From Bremerella alba (GTDB lineage: Bacteria > Planctomycetota > Planctomycetia > Pirellulales > Pirellulaceae): DNA of 64,000 nt. Every line of letters begins with the position of its first letter. Within the stretch, counting starts at the first letter, position 1. The translations under genes were made by a program, and so were the position numbers. Below are positions 14,733 through 24,497 of this stretch, one piece after another. Location of the stretch: the NCBI RefSeq assembly GCF_013618625.1, contig NZ_JABRWO010000013.1, positions 62,001 to 126,000 on the forward strand, given 5' to 3'. Under the pieces are notes generated by a model that worked only from the letters and a program-made list of their open reading frames with translations, did no database searches and was not told the DNA's origin.

Positions 14733-15956
14733 CTAGGCCGCTGCCGTCTGAGAGAGGGACAGAGAGGTCCATAATTGCTCGTGATCCCAGGGTGCTTTCG
14801 CCACCGCCGGGCGAGGCCAAGATGCTAGTTTCTCTAGTTCTCCGCTACTGCGAGCAGGCGAGGCAAGAACGGCAGCGGAGAGGCCTTGAACCAACTGCGG
14901 AACAAGCACTAACTTCGTTGGCCAAGCCGTGAGCACGTTCCCTTCTTTTTCAATTCGGAACGAATCGGGACGTCCGCCGGTCATCGTGATTCCTTCAGCA
15001 CGATCCACGCGATACGTGGCCCACCACGCGTCTTCCAGTGAGATACCAGGCATCGTTTCAAGAAGTTCTGCTCGCGTCTGAGCAATCAAAGCAGCACGAT
15101 CCATGTCGACGCCGTCCTCGGCAATCTTACCACCAACCTGCCAAACGATTTCTCCGTTGTACCGCTTGGCCGAAGTGATCGACACGCGAGTTGCTGCACC
15201 GTCGACGCAATGGCCGTAAAACTCCTGAAGTCCGCCCCGAAGCATCACCATGTGAAGAGGGCGTGTTTGTTGTTTTCGCGGATCAAGACCAGCAGAACCA
15301 CGCAGGGCAGCATTTCCTTTGCCAGCAGCAAAAACATTCCAATCGGCGATTACTTCTACCTGCCTGCCGTCTGGGGCATTTAGAACAACCGATCGAACAC
15401 TTCCATCCGCATCAAGGCGAATGTCAGTCCCCTGATTCGCAGCGACCTGAACGATTTGTTTCTGGTTAGTATCGGCCAAGTCTGCCAGCAGGGACTCACA
15501 CGAGATGACTTGCTCAGCAACACTAAAGATAGAACCGGAACACCCCTTGAGCAGGTCAGGGGCATTATGTGGGCTTACGGCCTGGGGAGTTACTTGAAGC
15601 CCTAGCCGGGCTCCCCACATCCCGAGTTTAGACGATGCCGAATTAGTCCCCCAAAGATAAAACGCCTGCGAGCGTATCTTGGTTTGCGACAGATTGGGCA
15701 GCGAATCTCCTGCAAGACATTTTCGCCAAATCGCAGGCATTTCTCGTGCTTCACGAGCCGAAGCGGTCAACAACCCTTGGAGCGAATATTTTAAACCACT
15801 ATGCAGAATGCCTTGGGCAGCAACCGTTTGTCCTGTTCCCAGCGACTTCGATTCGACCAACAGAGCAGATCGGCCCTCGCGACGCAGTTGATCGAGTAGC
15901 CAAAGCCCTGTGGCCCCGCCTCCGATAATCAATGCGTTAACGTGAACTTTTTCCAT
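14733..15956 (-). CDS. FAD-dependent oxidoreductase, DAO/GlpA-like
   Basis: 407 residues. The Rossmann FAD-binding motif is at the N-terminus (ALIIGGGATGLWLLDQL, with the acidic residue in LLVESKSLG), followed by GTGQTVAAQGILHSGLKY, the D-amino-acid-oxidase / glycerol-3-phosphate-dehydrogenase signature. A second conserved block, DWNVFAAGKGNAAL, supports the fold. No signal peptide is visible, so it is probably cytoplasmic or membrane peripheral. The GXGXXG is complete. The gene is first in a two-gene operon with the aldo/keto reductase. A specific substrate cannot be named. Confidence 0.85.
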   Translation of the reverse strand: MEKVHVNALIIGGGATGLWLLDQLRREGRSALLVESKSLGTGQTVAAQGILHSGLKYSLQGLLTASAREAREMPAIWRKCLAGDSLPNLSQTKIRSQAFYLWGTNSASSKLGMWGARLGLQVTPQAVSPHNAPDLLKGCSGSIFSVAEQVISCESLLADLADTNQKQIVQVAANQGTDIRLDADGSVRSVVLNAPDGRQVEVIADWNVFAAGKGNAALRGSAGLDPRKQQTRPLHMVMLRGGLQEFYGHCVDGAATRVSITSAKRYNGEIVWQVGGKIAEDGVDMDRAALIAQTRAELLETMPGISLEDAWWATYRVDRAEGITMTGGRPDSFRIEKEGNVLTAWPTKLVLVPQLVQGLSAAVLASPARSSGELEKLASWPRPAVAKAPWDHEQLWTSLSLSQTAAA

Positions 15957-16332
15957 CTTCCCTGTCCCCCCTGTTCGATCCGATTCCTTGGCAAACTAAG
16001 TGTAGGAGTATTGGACCGAATGAGGCAATATCAGTGCTGGCCCGATACGCCAGGAAGTTCCCCCGAATCAATTAGCATCATGCTGCTCAAACCTTTAAGT
16101 ATACTTATGTTATAGTTCGCCTTTTTCTCTGCTATCGGTAAGTTATTAATTACGGGGATCCTCTGCGACTGCGTCGATCCCGTCGAATTAGGCGACCTCA
16201 CGTCAAGACCATCATTGATTCCCCCATGATTCCTCGTTATATCTAGGGAATCTAAGGTGTTTTCGCCCAGGACTCATACGATCATAAAATCAGCCTGCCC
16301 CCTCCGCCTCCGACCTTCTCAGGATTCAGCGA
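15957..16332. other. Divergent promoter region before the giant cytochrome gene
   Basis: 376 bp without a gene, lying between two divergently read genes. It contains the perfect 12-bp palindrome TAAGTATACTTA at 16096-16107 and a 6-bp dyad GGGATC/GATCCC near 16158-16183. AGGA lies 8 bases before the ATG at 16333. No promoter hexamers could be assigned with confidence. Confidence 0.5.
16096..16107. promoter_or_regulatory. 12-bp palindrome TAAGTATACTTA
   Basis: A perfect palindrome in the shared upstream region of the DAO-type oxidoreductase and the giant CxxCH protein. It could be a regulator-binding site; no regulator gene is adjacent. Confidence 0.3.
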
Positions 16333-19300
16333 ATGCGTCATTTTGCATATGCGTTCACGATCGCCATTTCACTTTCTTTTGTTCTGGCCAGCCCACTGCT
16401 AGCTCAGTTTGAAGAAGATTTTCGCACTGGCCTGATCAGCACGATCCAAGGCAGCGATGGCTCGCACTGCGTACGCATCGACCCGACGATCTCGTTCGAC
16501 TGGCAGCGTAAGTCGCCGGATGTCCGAGTCAGCGACGGCAAATTCAGCGCCCGCTGGGATGGACTTCTGCTGAGCCGCACCTCAGGCAACTACACGCTCT
16601 ACGCCTACGTTTGCGGCAAGGTCCGAATTCAGCTAGAAGGCGAGGTTGTCCTGGAAGCCAACACGCAAACGCCCCAATGGGTATCTGGCAAGCCATTGCC
16701 GATGAAGTTCGACTGGCATCCCCTTCAAATCGATTTCGCAAAGACACAACCGACCGCCGAACTTCGTCTGTTTTGGGCAGGCCCCGATTTCCCTCTGGAG
16801 CCAATCTCTGCGGAGTACTTCTACCACGATATCGACAAAACAATCGAACAACCATTTGATCGCGGGCGAGAACTCATCGCTGGCCATCGCTGCACATCCT
16901 GTCACGAGATCCAACAACAACCGCCTGCCGAAAAGGGCCCTTCCTTATCGCAGTTGGACGGTAATATCTCCGAAGCCTGGCTACAGACGTGGCTTCAAAG
17001 CGAGGGTCAGGAAACGGATGCGCTGCGTAGAATGCCCCACTTCAATCTGTCAAACGACGACGTAAAAGCCGTTGCTGAGTATCTATTGTCAGAATCGAAG
17101 CCAAGAGCAAAAGCGAAAGACTTGCCGGTCAAGGGTTCGGCGGCCAGCGGTCAAAACTTGGTGCTTACCTTGGGATGCACAGCCTGCCACAAGATCGGAG
17201 AACTCGGTAGTGCCAGTGTCATGGGTGGGCCTGAACTGACCAATATCGCCGCGAAGCGTCCGAAAAATTACTTTGCCGCCTGGCTTAAGGACCCAGCCAA
17301 ACTGAACGCAGATCACCGGATGCCGATCTATGAATTGAATGCCAAGCAGCGCGACGACATTACGGCCTATCTCACCACGCTCACCGAAGACAAGTCAATT
17401 GCCAAGACGCCTGTACGAGAATTCAATGAACTATTGGTAGAGCAAGGGCGCGAGATTGTTGCTGCCAATCGCTGTAATACTTGTCATACGCTTCCAGGCG
17501 ATGCAAAAAACAGCAGCCGCCCGATGCTTACTGCCCTGACACCCGGCAGTTTGTGGCAAGCAGGCTGCATGGATCAGCCCAAGCCTCAAAAGGGGCAGCC
17601 CGGCTATCGCCTATCAGCAGAGAACCAGGAAGCCATCAAGACTTATATTCGCGAAGTCGCCCGGGCTAAACATGAGAAGTCAGATACATCGGACGCAGCC
17701 TGGGTCCTGGCGAAGAACAACTGCTTCGCCTGCCATCCTCGTGGAACGAACTTAGGCCTGGGCGAGACGGCCAAGGAGATTGCCGATGCTCATAAGAACC
17801 TGGCATCGCAACTGCCAGCGATGGTTCCGCCTTCGCTCAACAGTGTCGGCGATAAATTGCACGACGAAGCTCTCTTAGCGGCTATTCAGCGAAGCGAAGG
17901 CAACCATCGCCCCTGGCTCAAAGTGCAAATGCCCAAGTTCCAACTTTCGGCAGATGAGCAGCAAGCACTAGTCGACTATTTCGTGTCGCAGGACCGAATT
18001 CCGGAAAATGCCCCATCCACGCTTGAAATCCCGGAATTGGAAAGCCTGGCCGCTACCGTCGCAGGATCACGGCTGGTGACCACCGACGGCTTTGGCTGCA
18101 CGAGTTGCCATCAAGTGGGCAAAATGATCCCGCCCAAGGCACCACTCAATGCGAAAGGGCCTGACCTGTCGATGCTGGGCAAGCGAATTCGCGAACCATG
18201 GTTTTACCGTTGGGTTCACGATCCAGCGAGAATCGTTCCACGCATGGAGATGCCTAGCGTAAAAATACCGGTCCAGGGCGTCTTAAATAACGAAGTTGAC
18301 ACCCAACTCGCCGCCGTCTGGAAGGTGCTCAATACGCCTGAATTCACTCCCCCCAAACCCGATCCTGTTCGTATTGTCAGACTTAACGGAACGCGATCAA
18401 AAACTTCGCGGCCAATCGTGCTGACCGATGTCATCAAGCTGGGCGATAAGGATGTTTTGATCAAGCCATTCTTAGTTGGCCTGCCCAACCGCAACAATTT
18501 GCTATACGACCTAGAAACCGGAAAGCTGCTTCAATGGTGGATCGGCGATGTGGCTCGGCAACGCAGTGAAGGCAAGACTTGGCACTGGGAGATCGGTGCC
18601 CGGGGCCTACTCAGTAACATGCAGCAACAACCGGAGATTCGTCTTTTCACCGACAAGTCCGATTCACCATCTCGACCAACACGTGACGGACAATTTATCA
18701 CGCGATTTAACGAGATTCAGTACCAAGACGATTCTCTGAGTTGGTCCCATAAGTTGCATTTCGTTCAAGGCCCCGACGAGTACGACATCGAGGTCTTGGA
18801 AACGTGGCAGCCCCTTTGGTCGGAAGAGGGCCAGCCGATCAATGGCTTTCGTCGGTCGATGCAGTTTCAGGGCGTTCCGGAAGGGGCAAGCATTGTCCTT
18901 CAACTCCCCAGCGAAACGCTCGCTGGTTCGCTCCTGCGCGACAGGGCTTCCACCGACGACCAGCCGACCCAACGTTACGATGCCGGTAACATTTCCTTCG
19001 ACATTAAGAAACAACCCAACATAACTTTCGGTGACGACGCAACTATTAGGCTGAGTCCTGGCGAGAATCGCGTGATCGACCTGACGGTTCGGCTTGACCT
19101 GCCTGGTGAAACGCTTGCCGAGCAACCTCCGATACCGGTTCGCAAGTCGAATGCCGTCGCGCTCGACATCGTTCCGGGATGGTCCGCAACGCGTCTTCCT
19201 ATCTCCACCGAAATGATGCCCATCGCTATGGATTGGCAGCCGAATGGAGCCATGATTGCCGCTTCCCTCAAAGGACGATTGTGGAAACTGATCGATACCG

Positions 19301-20565
19301 ACGGCGATGGACTCGAAGACACCTACTCGCAATTCGGTGACGAATACGCGGCCCCTTACGGCCTCAAGGCCTACGACAACTATGTCGATGTCGTCAACAA
19401 GTACGCCTTGCTTCGCTTGTGGGATCAGGACGAAGACGGCGTCGTCGAAAAGGTTACCAACCTTGCCCATGGCTGGGGTCATACCGATGACTATCACGAC
19501 TGGGCGGTCGGCTTACCACAGGATGAAGATGGCAACTATTACCTGGCCATTCCTTGTCAACAAGACAATCGCTCGGCCGAGGCCGCCGCACTGCGCGGGA
19601 CCGTGCTGAAAGTGATTCCCGATACGCATGATCCAGCAAAACAAACATTTCGCCTGGAAGAGCTTACCGCCGGTCATCGTTTCCCGATGGGTATTGCTCG
19701 AAACCAACGGGGAGAACTGTATGTGACCGATAATCAAGGGAACTTCAATCCGTTCAACGAGCTGAATCATGTCGTACCGGGGCAGCGATATGGCTTCATC
19801 AATACCATTGATCGAAAGCCCGGCTTTAATCCGCCGGAGACACCTCCTTCCCTGGCCATCCCCCACCCTTGGACACGTAGCGTAAATGGCATCTGCTTCC
19901 TAGAGACCCCCAAGCCAGAACGCGAGCGACTAGGCTACGACCTATTCGGACCGTGGGAAGGTGACCTGATCGGCTGCGAATACGACACCCGTCGATTGGT
20001 TCGGATGAGCCTAGAGCAGGTCGGGGACACTATCCAGGGGGCCGTTTATCCCATGACCCTCGACCCACCTAAAGATGTCGAGAAAGGACTTCTCGGTCCG
20101 ATCAGTTGCGCCGTTGCCCCAGACGGAGACGTCTATATCGGTAACCTTCGCGACGCCGGTTGGGGTGGTGGGAACAACATTGGTTCATTCACTAAGATGC
20201 GTCCCAAGTCGGTTCATCTTCCGCTTGGAATCGACGAGGTTAAGGCGACGCCAACCGGCTTCAAGGTTCGCTTTACCGATCAGATCGACGCAACGCGAGG
20301 TGGTTTGCCAACCAACTATACGGTGGCCTCTTATACCCGCGTTTCCACACCGGCCTACGGCGGCAGTGACAAACAGCGCCGACTGGAAAGTGTTATGAAA
20401 GTCGACGTTTCGCCTGACCGGCTGGAAGCGGTTCTTACGCTGGAAGCTCCACTTCGGGAAGGGTTCGTCTACGAAATCTTCCTCGATGATGAAATCGCCG
20501 GCGATCAAGGGACGCTGTGGCCGAAGGAAGCCCACTACACGTTACGAAAGCTGAAAGCTCAATAG
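16333..20565 (+). CDS. Giant PVC-type multi-CxxCH cytochrome with PA14-like N-terminus and propeller C-terminus
   Basis: 1410 residues with a signal peptide cleaved after about residue 24. Residues 60-165 look like a PA14 carbohydrate/peptide-binding domain (FSARWDGLLLSRTSGNYTLYAYV). Five c-type heme motifs follow: CTSCH at 187, CTACH at 282, CNTCH at 381, CFACH at 464 and CTSCH at 589, each with downstream Met candidates such as RMP or QMP for axial ligation. From about 670 comes a domain of the DUF6797 type. From about 955 to 1300 is a beta-propeller like those of PVC membrane-bound dehydrogenases (PEGWSATRL-like start, then DTDGDGLED repeats). The protein should be periplasmic and transfer electrons, perhaps from a carbohydrate-derived substrate. 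It is far larger than single-domain cytochromes. Heme attachment is predicted from motifs only. Confidence 0.88.
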   Translation: MRHFAYAFTIAISLSFVLASPLLAQFEEDFRTGLISTIQGSDGSHCVRIDPTISFDWQRKSPDVRVSDGKFSARWDGLLLSRTSGNYTLYAYVCGKVRIQLEGEVVLEANTQTPQWVSGKPLPMKFDWHPLQIDFAKTQPTAELRLFWAGPDFPLEPISAEYFYHDIDKTIEQPFDRGRELIAGHRCTSCHEIQQQPPAEKGPSLSQLDGNISEAWLQTWLQSEGQETDALRRMPHFNLSNDDVKAVAEYLLSESKPRAKAKDLPVKGSAASGQNLVLTLGCTACHKIGELGSASVMGGPELTNIAAKRPKNYFAAWLKDPAKLNADHRMPIYELNAKQRDDITAYLTTLTEDKSIAKTPVREFNELLVEQGREIVAANRCNTCHTLPGDAKNSSRPMLTALTPGSLWQAGCMDQPKPQKGQPGYRLSAENQEAIKTYIREVARAKHEKSDTSDAAWVLAKNNCFACHPRGTNLGLGETAKEIADAHKNLASQLPAMVPPSLNSVGDKLHDEALLAAIQRSEGNHRPWLKVQMPKFQLSADEQQALVDYFVSQDRIPENAPSTLEIPELESLAATVAGSRLVTTDGFGCTSCHQVGKMIPPKAPLNAKGPDLSMLGKRIREPWFYRWVHDPARIVPRMEMPSVKIPVQGVLNNEVDTQLAAVWKVLNTPEFTPPKPDPVRIVRLNGTRSKTSRPIVLTDVIKLGDKDVLIKPFLVGLPNRNNLLYDLETGKLLQWWIGDVARQRSEGKTWHWEIGARGLLSNMQQQPEIRLFTDKSDSPSRPTRDGQFITRFNEIQYQDDSLSWSHKLHFVQGPDEYDIEVLETWQPLWSEEGQPINGFRRSMQFQGVPEGASIVLQLPSETLAGSLLRDRASTDDQPTQRYDAGNISFDIKKQPNITFGDDATIRLSPGENRVIDLTVRLDLPGETLAEQPPIPVRKSNAVALDIVPGWSATRLPISTEMMPIAMDWQPNGAMIAASLKGRLWKLIDTDGDGLEDTYSQFGDEYAAPYGLKAYDNYVDVVNKYALLRLWDQDEDGVVEKVTNLAHGWGHTDDYHDWAVGLPQDEDGNYYLAIPCQQDNRSAEAAALRGTVLKVIPDTHDPAKQTFRLEELTAGHRFPMGIARNQRGELYVTDNQGNFNPFNELNHVVPGQRYGFINTIDRKPGFNPPETPPSLAIPHPWTRSVNGICFLETPKPERERLGYDLFGPWEGDLIGCEYDTRRLVRMSLEQVGDTIQGAVYPMTLDPPKDVEKGLLGPISCAVAPDGDVYIGNLRDAGWGGGNNIGSFTKMRPKSVHLPLGIDEVKATPTGFKVRFTDQIDATRGGLPTNYTVASYTRVSTPAYGGSDKQRRLESVMKVDVSPDRLEAVLTLEAPLREGFVYEIFLDDEIAGDQGTLWPKEAHYTLRKLKAQ

Positions 20566-20575
20566 CGATCGCTTT

Positions 20576-22480
20576 CTATTCCAAGTAAGTGTAACCACGC
20601 AGGCCCGATTCATAGAACTTCATGATCGTGCCTGCTTCCTTGGCTTCGATGGCCCCCTTCTTGATCGATAGCTCGACGCTGCGTTGCATTTGCCGGGTCA
20701 ACTCTTCTTCGTTGAACTGCATGTAGTGCAGCACCTCTTGCACCGTATCACCTTTAATGATGTGCGTGAAAGAAGGCTCGCCTTGGTCGTCGAGCTCGAC
20801 GTGGACCGCGTTGGTATCGCCAAACAAGTTGTGCAGGTCGCCCAACACTTCCTGGTAGGCTCCGACTAGAAACGCTCCCATGTAATACGGCTGACCGTCA
20901 TAGCGATGCAGTTGCAGCGTTCGCTTAACGTGACGGCGATCGATGAACTGATCAATCTTTCCGTCGCTATCACAGGTAATATCACCAATCACAGCATGCC
21001 GCTGTGGCTCTTCATTGAGCCGATGGATCGGCATAATGGGAAACAACTGGCTGATCGCCCAGTTATCTGGCAATGATTGAAACAGCGAGAAATTGCAGAA
21101 GTACGTATCGCAGAGCATGCGATCGAGGCCTTCGAATTCCTCCGGCACGTGATCGAGCTCGCTGATGAGCCCGCGAATCTTGAAGCAGAGATTCCAATAC
21201 AACGTTTCCGCTTCGCTACGCTGCTCGAGACTCAGATTGCCGTTGCCAAACATCGACAAGGCCATATCCAACGCCATCTGAGCATCATGGAAGCTTTCCA
21301 GCACCGTTCGCGGACCTACCGAACCGTAGGCCTCTTTTAACTCACGCAGTGGGGTCGGCGTATTCTCGTCAAATTCCTGCTTTAACTCACCCAACCCCTG
21401 TTCGGCCACCCCCAGCGTGCCGAAGACCAACACACTGTGGAAGGCAACCACGGCGCGGCCACTTTCCGACAACAAGTGCGGATGAGCAACCCCTGCTTCG
21501 TTGCAGATCGACTGAACATGAGAGACCACATCGCGAGCATACTCGTCCAACGTGTAATTCATGCTGGAATGGAAATCGGTTTGCGAACCGTCGTAGTCGA
21601 CCCCCAAACCGCCGCCGACATCCAAGTACTTCAGGCCAGCTCCACGCTTGACTAAGTCGACATAAATGCGTGCCGCTTCGATCAAAGCCGTTTTTACATA
21701 GCGGATATTGCTGACTTGGCTTCCCTGGTGATAGTGCAGCAAGTTGAAGCAGTCTTCCATGCCGCGCGACTTGAGCTCGTCCAAGGCCCGCAGGACTTCC
21801 GTAACCGTCAAGCCGAACTTACTGTGATAGCCGCCACTGGCCGACCAACGCCCTTTACCTCGCGAAGCCAACTTCACGCGGAAGCCAATCTTGGGACGAA
21901 CGCCTATTTCTGCTGCCGTCTTGAGAATAAGCTCGAGTTCCGTGTACTTCTCGACCACAGGGATGATCGTCCGGCCAAGCTTTTGACCGTACATGGCAAT
22001 CTCGATGTACTCTTCATCCTTGAACCCATTGCAGATGATCGGCGTGTTTTCGTCCGTCATTGCGATGACCGCCAGAAGCTCAGGCTTGCTGCCGGCTTCC
22101 AGCCCGAACCCATAAGGACGACCGTAGTCGAGCACTTCCTCGACGACGTGCCGCTGTTGGTTCACCTTGATCGGATAGATGCACGAATACTTATTTTTGT
22201 AGTCGTAGTCAGCAATGGCAGTCGTAAAAGCATTGTTGATTTCCTGCAGGCGGTTTTGCAGAATCTCGCTAAAACGGAGCAGAATCGGCAAAGCTATCCC
22301 CCGCGCCTCGAGACGATCGACCACGGTCTTCAAGTCGATCACTTTGTCGGAGGACTTCGAAGGATGGACCAGCAGGTGCCCTTCGTCACTGACGCTGAAA
22401 TAGCTTTTTCCCCACCGGTCGACTTCGTACAGATCGGTAGAATCGGCGGTGGTCCACCGGTTGCCATTCTCTTTCAGCAT
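20576..22480 (-). CDS. speA: Biosynthetic arginine decarboxylase
   Basis: 634 residues from the ATG at 22480, the usual length of SpeA. It is a fold-III PLP enzyme: the PLP lysine is about K105 in YSCIYPIKVNQQ, with GLEAGSKPEL and the glycine-rich phosphate-binding region YLDVGGGLGVDYDGS downstream. It converts arginine to agmatine plus CO2, the first step of polyamine synthesis by the agmatine route. The conserved C-terminal region contains the substrate-side motif ITCDSDGKID. A GTG three codons upstream is rejected because AGGAGA lies at proper distance from the ATG and too close to the GTG. It is divergent from the gene at 22629 and convergent with the giant cytochrome, 10 bp apart. Confidence 0.97.
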   Translation of the reverse strand: MLKENGNRWTTADSTDLYEVDRWGKSYFSVSDEGHLLVHPSKSSDKVIDLKTVVDRLEARGIALPILLRFSEILQNRLQEINNAFTTAIADYDYKNKYSCIYPIKVNQQRHVVEEVLDYGRPYGFGLEAGSKPELLAVIAMTDENTPIICNGFKDEEYIEIAMYGQKLGRTIIPVVEKYTELELILKTAAEIGVRPKIGFRVKLASRGKGRWSASGGYHSKFGLTVTEVLRALDELKSRGMEDCFNLLHYHQGSQVSNIRYVKTALIEAARIYVDLVKRGAGLKYLDVGGGLGVDYDGSQTDFHSSMNYTLDEYARDVVSHVQSICNEAGVAHPHLLSESGRAVVAFHSVLVFGTLGVAEQGLGELKQEFDENTPTPLRELKEAYGSVGPRTVLESFHDAQMALDMALSMFGNGNLSLEQRSEAETLYWNLCFKIRGLISELDHVPEEFEGLDRMLCDTYFCNFSLFQSLPDNWAISQLFPIMPIHRLNEEPQRHAVIGDITCDSDGKIDQFIDRRHVKRTLQLHRYDGQPYYMGAFLVGAYQEVLGDLHNLFGDTNAVHVELDDQGEPSFTHIIKGDTVQEVLHYMQFNEEELTRQMQRSVELSIKKGAIEAKEAGTIMKFYESGLRGYTYLE

Positions 22481-22628
22481 AAGTTCCACTCTCCTGGGGC
22501 GTGCAGAACAATTTTGGGACGCAGGTCGACTACCTTCGGAGAAACGTTTCTCCCTATCGGTTGCAATCGTCCGCGATGAAAGAGATGATTTTAGAACATG
22601 TACCCACCCCTACGGAAGGAACCTAAGG

Positions 22629-23516
22629 ATGAATCTGGAACTTCGCTGGCAAGAAAATACCTGGACCAGTTGCTTGCATGCTGCCCAGATCCTGGCCGGA
22701 AATCCTCCTTCCGGGGTTTCTGAAGATCTTGTAAACGCCGTAGCCCCGGCTGCCAACAGCCTGGTAAGCCAACTTCAAACGGCCAAGGTTGCTCCCAAAC
22801 TATTCTGGAGACACGCTTTACCCCTTTCCGCCCAGCTTGATGGTAAAGGCGAGCTGGCCAAAGTGGTCCTTCGCAAGACGCTCGGCCTGGAAGCCAGCGA
22901 GTCCGGCCTGGCCGCGTCAATCGGTGGTGCCCTATCTGACCTTACCAGTGCCTACGCGGCGGCCATGCCGAAAGCAGCGGACGAACTACTGCTTCGCCGC
23001 CGCCCCTTGCGCGAAGCCTGGGAAGCACGCGGCCCCGGCTTGCTCTACTTTCTACAGCGAGTCCTGCCAGAAGAATTCTTGCCTGAAACGGCCGATGTGA
23101 TCTTAGTGTTGCCCATCAGCGGAGGTCGTGGGACAGCTCATCTGGCCTACAACAGCGTTCGCCTGGAAGGGATGCTCTACGACCCGAACCCCCAACTTCC
23201 CGAGGTCGCCCGACTCGGCTGGCTGCTCTCGCAGTTGAACCTAGACCTACCCAAGTACAGCGAAGAAATCGACCCCGACCGCATCGGCATGGTCGCACGA
23301 CTGGCCACCTTGCCGGGCATCTTGTACGCGGCGGAAGAAGTCGAATTAATCAAACCCGGTACCGTGAGCCTGGCCGATGCCCTCAAGCTGTGGCAGGTCA
23401 CGCACGTCGGGCACGAGGCTTTGGCAGAAGTGGTCGGCCAATGGTGGCAGACTCAAGAGACCCGCCAAGCCCCGTGGCGGATAGCCTTGTTGGCTTTAGA
23501 TCGAATGGTCGCTTGA
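22629..23516 (+). CDS. Conserved-looking protein of unknown function, 295 residues
   Basis: No family recognised. The ATG at 22629 is chosen over an in-frame upstream start that would run into the speA leader; GGAAGGA lies 8 bases before it. The protein is cytoplasmic by appearance, without signal or membrane segments, helical and rich in Leu and Ala, with an unusual VILVLPISGGRGTAHLAYNSVRLEGMLYDP stretch in the middle that looks like beta structure. Several Trp residues occur near the ends. The N-terminal half reads like a helical repeat. It is divergent from speA and followed by a convergent small gene; nothing in the context fixes a role. Confidence 0.75.
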   Translation: MNLELRWQENTWTSCLHAAQILAGNPPSGVSEDLVNAVAPAANSLVSQLQTAKVAPKLFWRHALPLSAQLDGKGELAKVVLRKTLGLEASESGLAASIGGALSDLTSAYAAAMPKAADELLLRRRPLREAWEARGPGLLYFLQRVLPEEFLPETADVILVLPISGGRGTAHLAYNSVRLEGMLYDPNPQLPEVARLGWLLSQLNLDLPKYSEEIDPDRIGMVARLATLPGILYAAEEVELIKPGTVSLADALKLWQVTHVGHEALAEVVGQWWQTQETRQAPWRIALLALDRMVA

Positions 23517-23605
23517 GCCTTCTGAGCCGCTATATGTCTCTCAGTCGCAGTCCCTTTAAGGCCGCCCGAAAAGCGTTTCGTCCGGCTTGTCGTAAGCGGG
23601 TGACT

Positions 23606-23935
23606 TCAAGTGCAGTAGACCTTCTCGCTACAAATTGGACAGACGGCATGCTTGGCAATACAACGAACCCATGACTTACACTCAATACACTGTCCCGTTT
23701 GACAGATGGGACAGTCATTTGCCCACTCCGTCTCATATTTATCCGGATCGGGTATCGCCAAAAAGAAGGTATCTCGCTGCTCTCCTGGCAACCGGCTAGT
23801 ATCTGCCAAGACCAAGTGCCCTTGTTCTCCCCTGATTTCGGACGTGTCCCTTCGGGATACAGCCTCGTAGAAGAATTCAACGAATTGCTTGTCCGTCATT
23901 GTCGATAGCCAACCTACCACCTTTGCCCTGTCCAT
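23606..23935 (-). CDS. Small cysteine-rich (zinc-ribbon-like) protein
   Basis: 109 residues. The N-terminal 45 residues form a helical segment (VGWLSTMTDKQFVEFFYEAVSRRD). The C-terminal third carries CPIC, CIEC, a lone Cys in WVRCIAKHAVCPIC and a last Cys before the end, about eight cysteines in total and suited to bind one or two zinc ions as a ribbon or RING-like module. No named family could be assigned. GGGGAG precedes the ATG, which lies 3 bp after the stop of the yjbQ-like gene, so the two are one transcription unit with this gene second. A role in protein or RNA interaction is only inference. Confidence 0.75.
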   Translation of the reverse strand: MDRAKVVGWLSTMTDKQFVEFFYEAVSRRDTSEIRGEQGHLVLADTSRLPGEQRDTFFLAIPDPDKYETEWANDCPICQTGQCIECKSWVRCIAKHAVCPICSEKVYCT

Positions 23936-23938
23936 ACG

Positions 23939-24373
23939 TCACTCCCCAATAATCTTCACCAAAATCCGCTTCCGTCGCCGACCGTCAAACTCGTAGTAAA
24001 AGATATGCTCCCACGGCCCTAAGTGCAGTTTGCCCTTGGTAATCGCAACCACCACTTCCCGCCCCATGACCTGTCGCTTGTGGTGGGCATCCGCATTGTC
24101 TTCGCCGGTGCGGTTGTGCAAGTAGCCGCCGCTGGCAGGGTCGGTGCCGGGGTTGAAGGGGACCATCTCTTCTAACCAACGATCGTAATCCTGGTGCAGG
24201 CCACTTTCGTTGTCGTTGATGAAGACACTTGCCGTAATGTGCATGGCATTGACCAGGACCATGCCCTCTTGAATACCACTTTCCGCGAGGCAGTCTTCCA
24301 CGTCGCCGTGGATATCGACGATCATCCGTCGTTGAGGGACGTCCATCCAGATTTCTTTGGTAAACGACTTCAT
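23939..24373 (-). CDS. yjbQ: YjbQ/UPF0047 family protein
   Basis: 144 residues, the standard family length. Conserved landmarks are [28 protein letters not shown], then [19 protein letters not shown], the His-rich putative active site, and [24 protein letters not shown]. coli YjbQ has weak thiamine-phosphate-synthase activity when overproduced, but its physiological role is not settled. It is a cytoplasmic homotrimer in solved structures. AAGGAGAG lies 9 bases before the ATG. It is the first gene of a two-gene unit with the small Cys-rich protein. Confidence 0.93.
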   Translation of the reverse strand: MKSFTKEIWMDVPQRRMIVDIHGDVEDCLAESGIQEGMVLVNAMHITASVFINDNESGLHQDYDRWLEEMVPFNPGTDPASGGYLHNRTGEDNADAHHKRQVMGREVVVAITKGKLHLGPWEHIFYYEFDGRRRKRILVKIIGE

Positions 24374-24443
24374 CGCAGGTACTCTCTCCTTGAATAGCCA
24401 ATGGATTCTTTCCGAGCGATTGTAACCGATCGATGCGGCGCAT

Positions 24444-24477
24444 GAAAAAAGGCTCGCCAGTGAGGCAAGCCTTTTTG
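24444..24477 (-). terminator. Intrinsic terminator between the lipoprotein and yjbQ genes
   Basis: A stem of AAAAGGCTcGCC with GGCaAGCCTTTT (one internal mismatch, loop AGTGA) flanked by A and T runs on both sides. On the minus strand it ends the DUF1559-lipoprotein unit, 21 bp past the lipoprotein stop. The symmetric A/T flanks could permit termination in either direction. Confidence 0.8.
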
Positions 24478-24497
24478 CTCGATAGATTTATCGAAGT

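Noticed and set aside
18664-19497. 277-codon frame antisense to the giant cytochrome
   Set aside because: Mirror of a strongly supported coding region; no independent features.
21716-22579. 287-codon plus-strand frame over speA
   Set aside because: Antisense shadow of arginine decarboxylase, whose identity is certain.
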